A stretch of DNA of 64,000 nucleotides, taken from NCBI GenBank assembly GCA_010909165.1, contig MU008159.1, forward strand, positions 930,001 to 994,000, written 5' to 3'. The position numbers and the translations under genes were made by a program. Below are positions 11,157 through 22,070 of this stretch, piece after piece (the stretch's first letter is position 1; every line of letters begins with the position of its first letter). Below the pieces are notes generated by a model that saw only the letters and a list, made by a program, of their open reading frames with translations, ran no database searches and was not told the origin of the DNA. Source of the DNA: Anthoceros angustus (Eukaryota; Streptophyta; Anthocerotopsida; Anthocerotales; Anthocerotaceae).

Positions 11157-11451
11157 TTGTCAGTGCGGAGGAAAACCTTAGCTGCGGTCGTGTGAAACAC
11201 AAACACGAACACGCCCGTGCAACTCGGATCCTCCCCTGACCTCAAGCTTTTTTAGATGCCTCACTCACGCGAGAATCCTCAGCCTGTTCAGCGACTCACT
11301 CCTCGTGCTCGTGCTGTACAAGACCCAGCACCTACCCCGCAGCAAGAGAAGTGTTGGCTGCACATAGCCAAATTCCCCCAACTAAAAACCCTTAGTGATC
11401 AACTTCTCCCAGGCATTCAGTCCCTGTTTCTCACTCGAAAGTAGACAAAAA

Positions 11452-11459
11452 TGATACCA
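11452..11459 (-). promoter_or_regulatory. Weak primer-binding-site candidate of the methyltransferase element
   Basis: On the minus strand this reads TGGTATCA, the first 8 bases of the plant initiator tRNA-Met primer site TGGTATCAGAGC. The next bases do not match. It lies upstream of gag, where a PBS belongs, but no LTR border beside it is proven. 11160-11451 is otherwise without a visible gene. Confidence 0.25.
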
Positions 11460-11828
11460 ACGGATTCGTCTCAACGAGGCAAACAAGATGGTATGCAAAT
11501 TGAAAGCAATACTCGTGTGGCGATCGCTATGAGCTCTGGACGGCCGTGGAAACTTGCTGCGGTTGAGACATGGGAGGACTCAAAAATTATGAGAGGGCCT
11601 TGAGTTGTGCGGCGCGGGCACACAGCTGGCCTGGAAAATCCCGCACCCAGCACCCACGGTAGTAAAACCCAACAAGTCCTGCGGCAATCGACCATGCACG
11701 AAACCCTAGCAAAATGCACACCACGTCAAGCCCATAGGCGGGGTCAAGCTGCGAGCCGTAAGTGCAGACTCCTCCATGCTCCAGGCCAAGGCAGAATCAA
11801 GTTGAATGCTTCTCGGCGATTGTGTAGA

Positions 11829-12340
11829 CATGCACCGGCGCTCACATGTCTTGATGCTCACCGATTCGAGAAAATTAAAGGGCTGCCCTACGGGCTGCCT
11901 AGAGCTGATAAGTCCCGAACACGCACATTACACACATTGCCACAATCTTGAGCAGCGCATACACACAATAGGTCTTTGCATTCTGACCTAGAAATTGACA
12001 ACAACAAAATTGCGTGTGTTGTTAGCGTTCCTCCTAGGGACTTGACAAGCGCCTTCCACCGCCGCCTTGGTCTTGTGCTCCGCAACCACCTTGCGTCGGG
12101 ATACCGATGAGCACCACACTCTTGGTGCGGCATCCTCTTGGATTGGAGTGATCATATGCTTTCTCCCACGCGGTGTGTGAGAGGAGACTGGCCCAAGCTT
12201 GGCCATTTTGCGGGTTATTTCCGACTTTCTGTTTAAGGGCATTTTAGTAATTATCGGTACCAACGATTAAACTAAGCTAACAAAACCTACTTGCTAAGCC
12301 CTAGCTTCTAAAGTTAGTTCCTAACATCGGTTTCCGTCAT
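11829..12340. repeat. 500-bp direct repeat, right copy (mate at 341-841)
   Basis: Right-hand copy of the block at 341-841, same orientation, about 11.5 kb apart. It ends near CATCGGTTTCCGTCATG and gag sequence of another, plus-strand element starts immediately after. The 370 bases before it (11460-11828) hold nothing I can name. Confidence 0.7.
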
Positions 12341-12790
12341 GCTCGACAATGTCAACATCTTTGGAACTTTGCGGGAGTATGTGAGTGAGTTTAGCTCTAT
12401 TGTCTTGCAATGTCCGGAGATGCATAGCGGGACAAACTCCACAAGTTTATCAACGGCCTTAAGAGATGGGCTCAAAATAGGATAGCTTTGACTAATCCTC
12501 AAGCGTTGCAAGAGGTATGGCGGCGGATGCCATACGGATATGTTTATTCAAGAGGCACGGTATCAAGAGGAAGATATCCTGGGTCTCAGGGTAGATCTAG
12601 AGGCAGAGGACGAGCTACCACCACTGTGAATAGTGGAACCAATGAGACTACTGGCAGAGGCCGAGCTAGAGGAGATAACAGGGGTCGTGGAAGATGACGA
12701 ACAGTGCCTAGCTCAGGTGTGTGTTACAGTTGCGGAGAACAGGGACACTTTGTTAGGAATTGTCCACATGTTGGAGCTCCCAACTTGAAT
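12341..12790 (+). pseudogene. Gag fragment with CCHC zinc knuckle
   Basis: Capsid and nucleocapsid part of a chromovirus gag. N to C: REYVSEFSSIVLQCPEM near 12370-12425, DKLHKFINGLKRWAQNRIAL near 12430-12490 (with a frame change), TNPQALQEVW, an Arg/Gly-rich linker near 12545-12695 (RGRGRA, GRGRARGDNRGRGR), and a perfect C-x2-C-x4-H-x4-C knuckle, CYSCGEQGHFVRNC, at 12722-12763. A TGA at 12695-12697 interrupts the frame before the knuckle. The N-terminus is missing: the sequence begins at the border with the 500-bp repeat. Confidence 0.75.
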
Positions 12791-12929
12791 TTGCTTCTTT
12801 GCCAATCCACTGTTCCAAGAGCCGAGATTCAAGAACTACGAGGAGCCTGATGCAGGGGCCACATGTTGTGAAGACATGTGGTGAGTCATCTAGTGTCGAG
12901 GATGACACTATAATGAGGAAAGGTGGAGA

Positions 12930-13290
12930 TCTCATGTATATATGTGGAAGATGAATGGCTTAGATGTAGAGTTGTTGTTGGATTCTGCACCACCCACAAT
13001 TTTATAACTCCTAGTAAGGCAAGAGAGCTTGGTCTTGAATGGTGAAACTTCCGCCATATGGAATCAAGCAAGCTAAAGGGACTCTGCAATTTAAAATGGT
13101 GCATGGAGTAAAGCTGCAAGTTGAAGCATGGCAAGGAAATGTGAGTTTCACGATCGTCGAAATGGATGACCATGATATCATCTTAGGCACAGGTGGATGA
13201 GATCAATGAAGTATATATGGATGTTAAGTCTGCACTATTGAGATATCCGGAAGCACAAGGTGAGTTGTGCTAGTGTTAGCCAGGAAGAAC
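12930..13290 (+). pseudogene. Retroviral-type aspartic protease fragment
   Basis: Protease that processes the polyprotein. Across frames: GLDVELLLDS with the active-site Asp near 12975, then a damaged A-T-H-N-F-I-like stretch and TPSKARELGLE near 13010-13040, GTLQFKMVHGVKLQVEAWQG near 13080-13140, and the second conserved box VEMDDHDIILG near 13157-13188. Box order and spacing match Ty3/gypsy proteases, as does the homologous region at 44961-45480. The catalytic Gly after D-S is lost or frameshifted. Confidence 0.65.
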
Positions 13291-14548
13291 ACGATATCTT
13301 TCGAAGGGGTGAATATTCACGAAGAGGGTTTGACATATATCTTGAAGGGGTTTCACATGGGTCTTGAGCTGGTGGTTTTGAGGTATGAATGAATATAAAG
13401 GCGAAAAGAAGGGTGGAAATTCACGTGAACCCGGTGATACAAGGTCCATTTCATGCAGTGAAGGGGTTATGGTGCAAGAGGTAACCCTATTTGGGGTGCA
13501 TTTAAGACCCATGACAAGGGCCATTCTTTGGTCCTGCGGGTCTTTCTCGCTTTAACAACCCTAAAGATTAATAAAAAGCACGGTGATCAAAATTGGATGA
13601 GAGGCGAACCGTGATGGCGGGAGCAAAGCATGTCGAGGAGTAGGGCGCCGTGCGCTCTTTTCCCAACATTGCGATGATGCCTTGCGGTAGCGAGCCCATA
13701 GCGGGATGTGTGTACAAAAGACTTTGGGTGTGGGGTGGGTGGGTGGCTTCACACACCCTCAATTGTGCCCATAAATATAATCACATGGTTGATCCACAGG
13801 GCAATCGATGAATGAAGAAAAGTGTGACAGCGGTTCCCAACATATCGCAGAAAAACATGCCAGAGGCTCATCGTGTGTTACTGTTAGTATGCCGCAATGC
13901 CGAGCGCAACTACCACCTCCCACATGTCCTTCCGCATGTAATGGAAAAAGGCTTGAACATTGGAAGTTATTAAGCATGGGAAGTCTACAACGGCACCTGG
14001 AGAGCAGCAAATTCCTATCATGGGCCTAGACTCTTTTGAAATATGTCTGCGCTTGAAAATGTGCACTCCAAACTACGAGAATTGAGCTTCACGCATAACC
14101 TCACCAATTGCGTTGAAGATGACCTAACATTGAGGGTTTCCTACTCTCGACTCCACGCCATCATCTGCTACACGACATCATGACCATCATCTTCACTATC
14201 CTCGGTGGCACTTTGACTCGCTGGTTGAATAAAGCCTCGCAATTCAATTAAGTTATTCTTGATTGCCTTCTTATCCACAACAGACAAATGTTTCCGCCGT
14301 CAAGTTGAACTCATAATAGAGGATGACCGTTTGGTGAACAAAAACCTCTACTTACACAGTCTATTTCACGATCTCAAAGTAATGCTATGCTTCACGTTTT
14401 GGCACTGAACATGCCCATATATTCTTGAGCAGTGCACATAGTACGATGCGAATGAATGAATGAAAATAGGTCCATAGGTGTTTTGAAAATGTGTGCAACC
14501 ATGGCATGAGAGGAGTTTCAATATACACATCCATAAAGAGCACAAGGC
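13291..14548. other. No gene recognised
   Basis: This stretch separates the protease fragment from the minisatellites and LINE. Short open frames show no family features. At 13290-13330 and 20340-20385 there are related words, GATATCTT and GGGGTGAATATTC and their reverse complements. That might mark the edges of a nested insertion, but no clean target duplication is visible. Confidence 0.4.
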
Positions 14549-14697
14549 TCCTTCCCAACAAGCCTTGTACATGGGCGGCCGGCGCCCTTCCCAACAAGCC
14601 TTGTACATGGGCGCCGGCCGGCGCCCTTCCCAACAAGCCTTGTACATGGGCGCCGGCCGGCCGGCGCCCTTCCCAACAAGCCTTGTACATGGGCTGC
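14549..14697. repeat. Minisatellite with four units and a growing GGCC spacer
   Basis: Four copies of a 27-base unit containing CCCAACAAGCCTTGTACATG are separated by palindromic GC-rich spacers that lengthen from 9 to 12 to 16 bases (GGCCGGCGC, then with one more GCC, then with one more GGCC). Open frames across it are by-products of the repeat. Confidence 0.9.
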
Positions 14698-14767
14698 CAT
14701 TGATAAAATAAATAATTAGTGCTTCTAATGTATTTCAATCTAGGATAGTTACTCAAGTGGTTTGGCT

Positions 14768-15000
14768 CAATTGGCGGAGGCGGAGGCGGGCAGTGCAGTG
14801 TAAGTGCAGGCGGGCGGAGGCAGGCGGGCAGTGCGGGCGGGCGGAGGCGGAGGCGGAGGCGGGCGGTGGGGAGGCAGTGCGGGCGGGCGGAGGCGGTGCG
14901 TGTAAGTGCGGGCGGGCGGAGGCGGTGAGGCGGTGCGGGCGGAGGCGGTGCGGGCGGGCGGGCGGAGGCGGAGGCGGGCGGAGGCGGCGGGCCTCCCGTT
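14768..15000. repeat. GC-rich GGCGGA/GGCGGGC low-complexity array
   Basis: About 230 bases of interleaved GGCGGAGGC, GGGCGGGC and GCAGTGCGGGC. Pro/Ala/Arg-rich open frames on either strand here come from the repeat. The array lies just upstream of the LINE and could be CpG-rich 5' sequence of it; that is inference. Confidence 0.9.
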
Positions 15001-15199
15001 TTGTAGCGGGCGCCGCACGGGATCTGGAGTGAAAGGTGCGGTGGTGTGGCAGGGGTTCTTTTAGGTCCTACTGCAGGGGTTTCGGCCTTGGGGCTCTTGC
15101 CCCAGTGTCTTGTAGAACTGCAGGCCAAAGTGCAGTAATTGGGCAACTTGCTTATGGCGCTAATCTCTCTTTCGGTGTTCTACTACGGTATTTTGTGGC

Positions 15200-16190
15200 G
15201 GTAATGGCTCCAAATGGATGGCCTTAAAGCGTCCTCTCTTGAATCTAAGGTGCAATATGACATGGCGGATCCGTTCTCGTGGTTCATAGTCTTGAGGCGG
15301 GTGACTCTCGTTTTGGAGGACAAATACTTTCTTTCATGGAGTCTCACATTATCTTGGAGGCTAGACTCAAGATTTCTCTGAAGCACTCGGATCTATCGAT
15401 AGGTTTGAGGCCCTCCATGACCAATGATTCCCTCCTCAATGAATTACGGCAAACACAGTGATGTTTTGAGCCTTGAATGGGAACACCTTATTGCGACTTC
15501 TCTAGACACTTTCCGCATGGATATGACCCAAAGATGCCGATCTTGACATCTCTTAAGGAGCTCACAGGGAAGATTTGAGCGTTAATATGATCTCTAAGCA
15601 CGTTGAGCTGACCACAATTCCACACTCTACTCCGCCACCACGTTTGACCTACGGCCTTTTGGAGAAGGTTGAAATTATTGAAGACAAATTAACTTCTATC
15701 CGTCTTGGCATGTCCAAGAATGATGAGGTTATTCAAGAATTGCGGATAGGCCCCTGCCCCCACGACCCGATCTTTTGCCGTCACACGCGGCGAACTCGCC
15801 ATCACATCGCTACCATTTGAGTCCGCGATCGCGATAAGCGATCTCGAAACCTCCGACATGTGGATATCGGGAACTACTCCAGAAAGTCTTGTAAGGGTTT
15901 TGGTGATGTTATCAAGGTCGATGTTCGGTTCCAACACGCTTGGAGAGTGGGTAAGGACCATTCTCGATCCCCACTTATATTGTGCGTTTTTACTCTTGAG
16001 GACAGTTGTGCGTGTGTTACGTGCACGCACAAACTTGAAAGGCCAAGATATATTTGTCAACCGACCTTACTCTCTCCAATGGGAGCAAGAAGCAATTGTT
16101 GCTTGGTAGAAGAAGGCAAAATCGGAGGGTATGGTGGCTTATTTCATTGATGACCTAGTTATACGGGAACCCAAGGCGCGCGCATGTCCG
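15200..16190 (+). pseudogene. Possible ORF1-like region of the LINE
   Basis: ORF1 proteins bind LINE RNA. Pieces in different frames: LLEKVEIIEDKLTSIRLGMSK near 15656-15720 (helical, possibly coiled coil), VDIGNYSRKSCKGFGDVIKV near 15858-15920, and ARTNLKGQDIFVN near 16025-16065 followed by LQWEQEA. The last resembles the conserved C-terminal stretch of plant LINE ORF1 proteins. I found no zinc knuckle. The assignment rests on position plus this stretch. Confidence 0.45.
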
Positions 16191-16199
16191 TAGGGATGC

Positions 16200-16995
16200 G
16201 GGGCCCGTGATGGCATCCTCCGCTGGCTTCTTGGAATTACAGCGGATCTATCAATCTACACCTGGCGGAATGCTTGATCTCCTCACGGGCGGGATTGCGG
16301 GATATTGTGTTTCTATCGAGACTCATGAGCATCATACCCGCCCCTTAGGCCGTTCTCCGGATATTCATGTTTTCTACCTTTAGACACCATGTCTCCGGCA
16401 ACTCTCCCAAGGCTTTGGGTATTGCTTGCTATTTTGAGTCCTTGACTCCTTTTATCTCCTTATTCGTCATGAGCTTAGCTCTCCTCCGGGTTCAATTGCC
16501 GCTCTCTTCTCTTCTCACCGTGACTTATATGTTGGCGTCACATTCCTCCAAGGTCCTCCAAATATGCTCGGTAATCCATATGCGGATCTCTCGAGTCCAT
16601 CTCCGAGTTTTCCCCTATTCGATATTCTTCTCGTTGGGGACTTCAACGCTTGGACCGGCTGTCAACAAGCTGCTATCTATGATTCCTTGGATTTCGACAA
16701 AATTTCTCACCGGATCCTCCGACCTCGGGCTCGATCGGTCTTCTCGATACCCATCCACTAAATTCCTATGGTGTTGCCCTTTACGTCTTGCTGAATCCCA
16801 CAACATGGTCATTTTCAACGGACTCCCCCGTTGGCCGGACAGCGCAGGTAATTCTTTCTTCAGCAGTGATGGTTCCTCTTCTAGCAGGTTGGATTATGTT
16901 ATTGGTGACGTCGGCCTTCTCTCGCGTATTTCAAGGCTCTGGACTCTGGACTCCACATGTTTGGAGTCTGACCATGCTGCTGATTGTTTTGATCT
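16200..16995 (+). pseudogene. LINE endonuclease (EEP/APE type)
   Basis: Nicks target DNA to start target-primed reverse transcription. Three diagnostic boxes are visible: VGDFNAWT at 16634-16657 (metal-binding D and N), SRLDYVIGD at 16883-16909, and SDHA at 16967-16978 (catalytic D-H pair near the C-terminus). Their order and spacing match exonuclease-endonuclease-phosphatase domains of LINEs. The N-terminal third, with the expected early N and E boxes, is not readable because of frameshifts between 16200 and 16560. Confidence 0.8.
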
Positions 16996-17239
16996 TTGTT
17001 CCTCCGCCCCCTCGGGATCCCCCCCCTCCTGTCTCTCCACAGTTCACCTTTCCACAAGACCTTGTACCCCAATTTTCCAGCTTGCTCCGCTCCTCCCTTG
17101 CTTCCATTCCCCCCACCCTCCCCTTTTCTTGCCGCGCTGCCACTTCCGCCTCTGCTGTTCTAACCTCTGCCCGCTCCACTTTTCCTTTCAAATTTTGCCA
17201 TCCTCCCCGTGCAAACCAACCCCCCCGCCATCCCTGGTT

Positions 17240-18560
17240 TGATGCGGATTGTAAGCGCATGCGCTCTCAATTGCATCTCACTTTGCGCCAACTTAATCTC
17301 CTCCGGATCCCATCATTCCGCTCTTTACAAAGCCACCGGCCTTACAAAGCCTTCATCTCCATGAAAAGTCCCAATTCATCCAATTTGAACACACCGTCTT
17401 ATCTCTGCTTGAGCGTCCCGGTGGCTCGCCTTTTGGAAGGAATTCCACACGCTCACCCATTCTTCTCAAAGCCACTCTGAACTCCTCTCCTATGTTCATA
17501 GTCTTTACCACATCCCTCGCCCTCCACCTTTGATTCCTCGATCCTGGTCTCGGGTTTTCACGCCAATCTGTTGCCCGTTATCAGGAAGCTCAAGTGGTAC
17601 GACTCACCCTAATGGTATCCACAGGGATTTATTCCGGTTTCGACTCTACCTCCTTCTCCTCGCATCTTGCCTCTGCTTTAATGATGCTTTGTCTTTCGGT
17701 TTCTGATCCTTGGTGTGAGAATGATATCCACTCCATTCTCAAGGTGGCGACCCTTATCTCCTTCTAATTACCGATTTATCACCGTGGAGTCTATCTATGC
17801 TAAGATCTTTAGCTCTAGTTTGGAGATCTTGACTACTTCTGGTGAGGAGGCTAAGGTGCGTGCTCGGGGCCAAGCCGGTTTCGCCCGGTCGAATACTTTG
17901 GATCATCTTTTACCCTCCGGGCTATTGTTGAAGGGGCTCGACATCGAAGAAGCACGCCATCGTTGTTTTGTTGACTTTAAGCGTGCTTTCAACTCATGCC
18001 TTGGGATAAGTTGTTTTGAGACTTCAATCTCTTAAGATGCCTCCTCATTTGTGGCATCTGCTACCCTTCTCTACAAGGGTCTTTGCTCGAATCAAGACTC
18101 CCGTGGTTTGTCTTCCCACGGATCCCTATCCAACTTGGCGTTCGCGAGGCGACCCTTTGTCCCCAAATCTCTTTGGGTTGTATATTGATGAGCTTGAGGA
18201 ATGGCTTCTTCGATCGCGACCACGGTGCTCGGCTATTTGGAAAGTATTCCTATCCTCCTATATCACGGATGATATTGTTCTTTATCTCATTCCGAGGGCC
18301 TGCAAAAGCAATGGATGTTTTATCCCTTTTTGTAAAACCAAGGGTCTCTTTGTCAATCTGCAAGACCAAGATTATGCGGTTCAACACTCGGGATTACAAG
18401 GGTGATTGCAAATTTTATTATGATGGTCGGGAGGTGGAGATGGTTCGATCCTATACTTATCTGGTATCACTATTTTCGGTCCTAAATTTGGACCTCCTCT
18501 GCCTCCTCCGCTACCAAGGGGATGGGCTCTGTCATGCTGCGTTCTTTTATACAGGATGAA
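17240..18560 (+). pseudogene. LINE reverse transcriptase (frameshifted)
   Basis: Non-LTR RT. Visible in order: SNYRFITVESIYAKIFSS near 17757-17815 (finger region), GQAGFARSNTLDHL near 17868-17912, CFVDFKRAFNS near 17965-17995 (palm motif A; Asp present), GDPLSPNLFGLYIDELEEWL near 18148-18205 (motif B), and TDDIVL at 18264-18281, where a LINE normally has YADD. The two Asp of the active site remain but the preceding residues are altered by an indel. FVNLQ then marks the thumb entry. The front part, 17000-17700, is low-complexity Pro/Ser coding and unclear. Confidence 0.75.
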
Positions 18561-18562
18561 TC

Positions 18563-19145
18563 TTGAGGATATCAATCTTGAGCATGCTCAACACTATGGT
18601 AATTCCCTCCGCCTTGTATGGCGCTGAAATTTGGGGCCCGGATCTTTCCCCTTCTTCTTGGGCGAAGGTGGAAAGGGTTCAATCTTCCTTTCTCCGCGCT
18701 CACATTGCTTGTAAGCGTTCGACTCCATTACCCATCCTCCTTTCTGAATTTGCAGCCTTTCCCCTCGAACTTGATGGCCTTTTTCGTCTCTCATCCTTTC
18801 TTTACCGCCTCCACCTCCTTGATATTGCTAATCCCATTTTGGATCCCCCTTACCTCCTCCTTGCCTTTAGGTCCTCCGCCTCCTGGCTCAATCTTGACCC
18901 ACAAGCTTCTTTGGCTTTCTCAAGCCGCCAACCGGCTTAGAAGATTCGAGTTTGAACCTTTTCGACTCCGCTTGGCCCTCTCCTCCTCCCAACTCCCCTT
19001 TCTCACATCCCCCAACCACTCCATTCGCGGGGCCCTTAAATTAAGATACCTTCGCCTCACCTCCTGGTCCCCTCTTTCCTTTTCCCCTCTCACTTCTAGA
19101 CTCCGCTTTTACAAAGGCGAGCTCGAGTTAATCCTCCCTCAGTAA
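18563..19145 (+). pseudogene. LINE C-terminal region downstream of RT
   Basis: The open stretch begins MRISILSMLNTMVIPSALYG and continues AEIWGPDLSP, then VERVQSSFLRAHIACKRSTP and LPILLSEFAAFPLELDGLF. An L/Y-GAE-WG segment followed by a W..V...Q..FL pattern is typical of LINE proteins after RT. The frame shifts near 18900 and coding ends around 19145. 19146-19590 is 3' untranslated sequence without a recognisable gene. Confidence 0.7.
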
Positions 19146-19597
19146 ATTTCCTACCCCGCCTGCTACCCCCCCTTTCCTTCAAACTCCGCACACTCATAGG
19201 TCAATTTCGTGTTAGCTCCACCACCTCCGGATTGAGACCGACTGCTGGCTCAAGCCTACCCCTCCCCAAGACGATAGGATGCAAGCTTTGCTCCTTGGAT
19301 CCCGAATCAATCACACTTCCTCTTTTATTGTCCCTGCCGATATTCGGTCTCGTTACTCTCTTCTTTGAATGCTGCTTCCGGCATTTTTCTTTCCACATTC
19401 CTAGGCTCTGGACTATGTCTCTCTGAGCTTCTTGATCTTGGCAGTCCTTGTTGGACTCCTTGTAGTCTTGCCTTCTTTTACGCTTCCCTCATACAGTCTG
19501 CTTCTCTAGTTCAGACGACGTAAGTGTACTCGGTTTTAAACCTCTTTTCTGTTTACTCTACTGTCCCATGATGGTTCTTCCATCCTTAGTGGACATA

Positions 19598-19624
19598 AAT
19601 AAAGTTGTTGTTGTTGTTGTTGTT
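19598..19624 (+). terminator. LINE 3' end: AATAAA plus (GTT)7 tail
   Basis: AATAAA at 19598-19603 runs directly into seven GTT units (19604-19624). A short microsatellite instead of poly(A) is a common 3' terminus for plant and algal LINEs and sets the downstream limit of the element. Confidence 0.75.
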
Positions 19625-19626
19625 TG

Positions 19627-20389
19627 GAAACAATATGTGCATGAATAGGTCATGGGTTCAAGTCCTGTGAGGCGTGAAAAACTTCTTGTTGATTTTATGG
19701 GCGCATGGGCACGGCCATTTAAAACGCTAGCATGCCCTCTATTGAGGTGACTTGAGGTGTGCGGGATATATTCCACAAGCGGATCCATGGGTATGAGGTT
19801 TTGCGGATGTTGTGAAGAATTGACATTAGAGGCCCACCGGAGGGCTTGCGCAGTGCAGGCAAAGGAGGTGTGTATCAACGAGAAGGACTCTTTGAAAGCG
19901 CAGTGGTTTCTTTGAATGCTCGTCGGTGAAGACCAAGGGGAGGGTGAGCGAAGACTCAAGGGCTTTGGGCGAGCGATAGCTTTGATGAAGGGGAACTGGA
20001 GCGATTCGGGAAATTTGGTCATCGTGATGGATTGAGTCGCTCTAGCACCCGATGAGTCCTGTTAGTCATAGAGTAGGTTTACGGTTACAGACACCTAGAT
20101 GTGCTTCTTCTACGTATTCGTAATAACTTTTGGACCCGTTGTAGTGAGGCAATTGATGATCTCATTTCCCTCTTCCTCAAAAACAAAGCGAAGGCGCCGG
20201 CCGGCGGCGCCTTCCCTAATTGTTGTCTTTGTGTGTTGGAAGCGGGTTTTCATGATAACTACTCGTTGGAAAAGCGGTCGACCTTTCTTGAAAGCGAGGC
20301 AAAGCATATTTGTGGACGGTGGAATGTGCTAAGAGGTTTCCATATCACGAAGGGGTTGGATATTCACCCCTTGAAGATATCGTGTTGAA
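19627..20389. other. No gene recognised; one tRNA B-box-like word
   Basis: Shortly after the LINE, GGGTTCAAGTCC near 19650-19662 matches the pol III B-box consensus and can be drawn as a weak T-arm, but no A-box lies at tRNA distance. The rest to 20389 has no recognisable coding. Confidence 0.4.
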
Positions 20390-21096
20390 GCTTGAGACTT
20401 CATCAAGACAGTAATTTCAAAGAGAGCTTAAGAAGGATCTCGGGAAAAGAAGGAGCTATACTTAGTTGTACTCCAAGGACTAGAGGATGGTCTAGAAGAA
20501 GATTCCACAGTGAAAGACATCCCAAAGAAGTACAAGCATACCGATGAGTTCAAGGATTTGATGCCGAAGAGTTGCCACCATTGCCGCCTCGCAGTAGTAG
20601 ATCATGAGATTGACTTGAAGCCGAGTCGCCTCCTTCAAGAGCACCGTATAGATTGTCACTGGATGAGTTGCAAGAGCTCAAGCGACAACTATCTAACCTG
20701 TTGGCAAAGGGATATGTCAGAGTTTCTAAGTCTCCTTTTGGTGCGCCTGTATTGTTCACGCGCAAAAAGAATGGAGGACTTAGATTGTGTCTGGATTACA
20801 GAGCTCTGAATCAGATTACAATCAAGAATGCATATCCTTTGCCTAGAATGGATGATATGTTCGACAGGTTGAAGGGTGCCAAGTATTTCACCAAGCTGGA
20901 TCTGATGGCAGGGTACTATCAGATCAGGATTGCTGAGGGGCATGAGTACAAAACAGCTTGTAGGACCAGGTATGGGGCTTTTGAATTTCTGGTCATGCCA
21001 TTTGGACTTACTAATGCACCTGCCACATTTCAGACACTTATGAATACTATATTCATAGATCTCGTGGACAAGTGTGTTGTAATCTATCCTGGATGA
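20390..21096 (+). pseudogene. Chromovirus reverse transcriptase, well-preserved copy
   Basis: From 20653 the frame is open for 147 codons: [75 protein letters not shown] (motif A Asp), [18 protein letters not shown] (motif B), then VVIYPG and a stop. The catalytic YLDD box is broken by one extra C in TATCCTGGATGAC near 21085, after which DD remains in another frame. Upstream, 20510-20650 encodes DEFKDLMP and a basic pre-RT linker. Relatedness to the RT at 44331-44960 is clear. Confidence 0.85.
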
Positions 21097-22070
21097 CATT
21101 TTGATCTTTAGCCATACCTTGAGGAACATCTTGAACACTTAAGAGAAGTGTTACAAAAGCTAAGAGAGAATTCTTTGTTCTTGGCAATCAAGAAGTGTGA
21201 TTTTGTCAAGACAGATTCCATTCTTAGGTTTTATTGTCTCTGCCGAGGGCATGTGGATGGATCCCGATAAAGTTAAAGCCATTCAAGATTGGCAGCCTCG
21301 GAACATTCATGAGGTACGGAGCTTTATGGGGCTGCATGTGGAGGTTTGTACATATGTTTGCTAAGATAGCAGCCCCATAACCGACCTCTTGAAGACATCA
21401 AAAGCTTGGAAGTGGGATGCTGATTGTCACAAACCTTTGAATACTTGAAGAGAAGTTGAGTACTACTCCGTGTTGGGAATGTATGACCCCAAGAAAGATG
21501 TAGAAGTGTATTGTGATGCCTCGGACATGGCTATAGGTGGAGTTTTGATGCAGGACCAAAAGCCGTTAGCTTTTGAGTCAAGGAAGTTGCATCCTTATGA
21601 GATGAAGTATCCCACCTATGAGAAGGAAATGATCGCCATCCAATTCTTTGTAAAGGCTTGGAGGCACTATCTCTTGGGTAGGTCTTTTGTCAGACATCGA
21701 TAATATCAAGACAATACTTCTCCAACCAGTTGAAGTTGAATGTGAGACAAGCTAGATGGCGGGTACTATCGGATCGATTCTTGAGGGCATGAGTACAAAA
21801 GCGACTTGTAGGACCGGTGTATGGGGCTTTTGAATTTGGTCATGCCATTTGGACTTACTAATGCACCACATTTCGGTTATGAATACTATATTCATAGATC
21901 CGTGGACAAGTGTGTTGTAATCTATCCGGATGACATTTTGATCTTTAGCCATACCTTGGAGGAACATCTTGAACACTTAAGAGAAGTGTTACAAAGCTAA
22001 GAGAGAATTCTTTGTTCTTGGCAATCAAAGTGTGATTTCGTCAAGACAGAGATTCCATTCTTAGGTTTTA
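21097..22070 (+). pseudogene. Damaged RT/RNase H sequence, then a second damaged RT start
   Basis: 21097-21757 continues the pol toward RNase H in poor condition (the same region as 22075-22590; an open piece [20 protein letters not shown] is at 21470-21540). At about 21758 the sequence jumps back to the RT palm (same as 20905-21100) and repeats it in damaged form to 22070. Nearly all CAG and CTG sites of the clean copies are altered here. This looks like a noisy patch between two good contigs. Confidence 0.7.

Larger units (their letters stand above)
1310..11160 (-). mobile_element. Ty3/gypsy-like LTR retrotransposon carrying a C5-DNA methyltransferase
   Basis: On the minus strand, reading from 11160 down to 1310, are gag (with zinc-knuckle residues), a possible protease, a cytosine-5 DNA methyltransferase, reverse transcriptase, RNase H and integrase. 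The RT-RH-integrase order is the Ty3/gypsy order. The methyltransferase lies between gag/protease and RT, on the same strand. Two internal blocks are tandemly duplicated: 3216-5071 with 5072-6960, and 8258-9666 with 9667-11075. Every reading frame is broken by short indels. In many places the indels fall at CAG or CTG, so part of the breakage may be sequencing error. The ends are not certain: the 500-bp repeats at 341-841 and 11829-12340 may be LTRs. Confidence 0.7.
15030..19626 (+). mobile_element. LINE (non-LTR retrotransposon), degenerate
   Basis: A possible ORF1-like region, an apurinic-type endonuclease, a non-LTR reverse transcriptase, a C-terminal domain, a poly(A) signal and a (GTT)n tail follow each other on the plus strand. 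This is the layout of a LINE with an EEP endonuclease. All reading frames are interrupted. The 5' end is not defined, and I cannot identify a target-site duplication. Confidence 0.8.

Noticed and set aside
341-12340. Calling the 500-bp repeats firm LTRs of the methyltransferase element
   Set aside because: No primer site or polypurine tract at their inner edges and no target duplication; kept only as direct repeats.
14385-15146. Long Pro/Ala-rich minus-strand open frame of about 250 codons
   Set aside because: It runs through the two minisatellites; its composition is a translation of the repeats and it has no domain or conserved start.
16931-17260. Gly/Glu/Arg-rich minus-strand frame opposite the LINE
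   Set aside because: Antisense shadow of the Pro/Ser-rich segment between LINE endonuclease and RT.
19640-19670. tRNA gene suggested by GGGTTCAAGTCC
   Set aside because: B-box word alone; no A-box at the right distance and no acceptor stem.
20047-20075. CCCGATGAGTCC, similar to the hammerhead ribozyme core CTGATGAGTCC
   Set aside because: The matching GGAC-GAAAC half and closing stems are not found nearby, even allowing for a lost CTG base.
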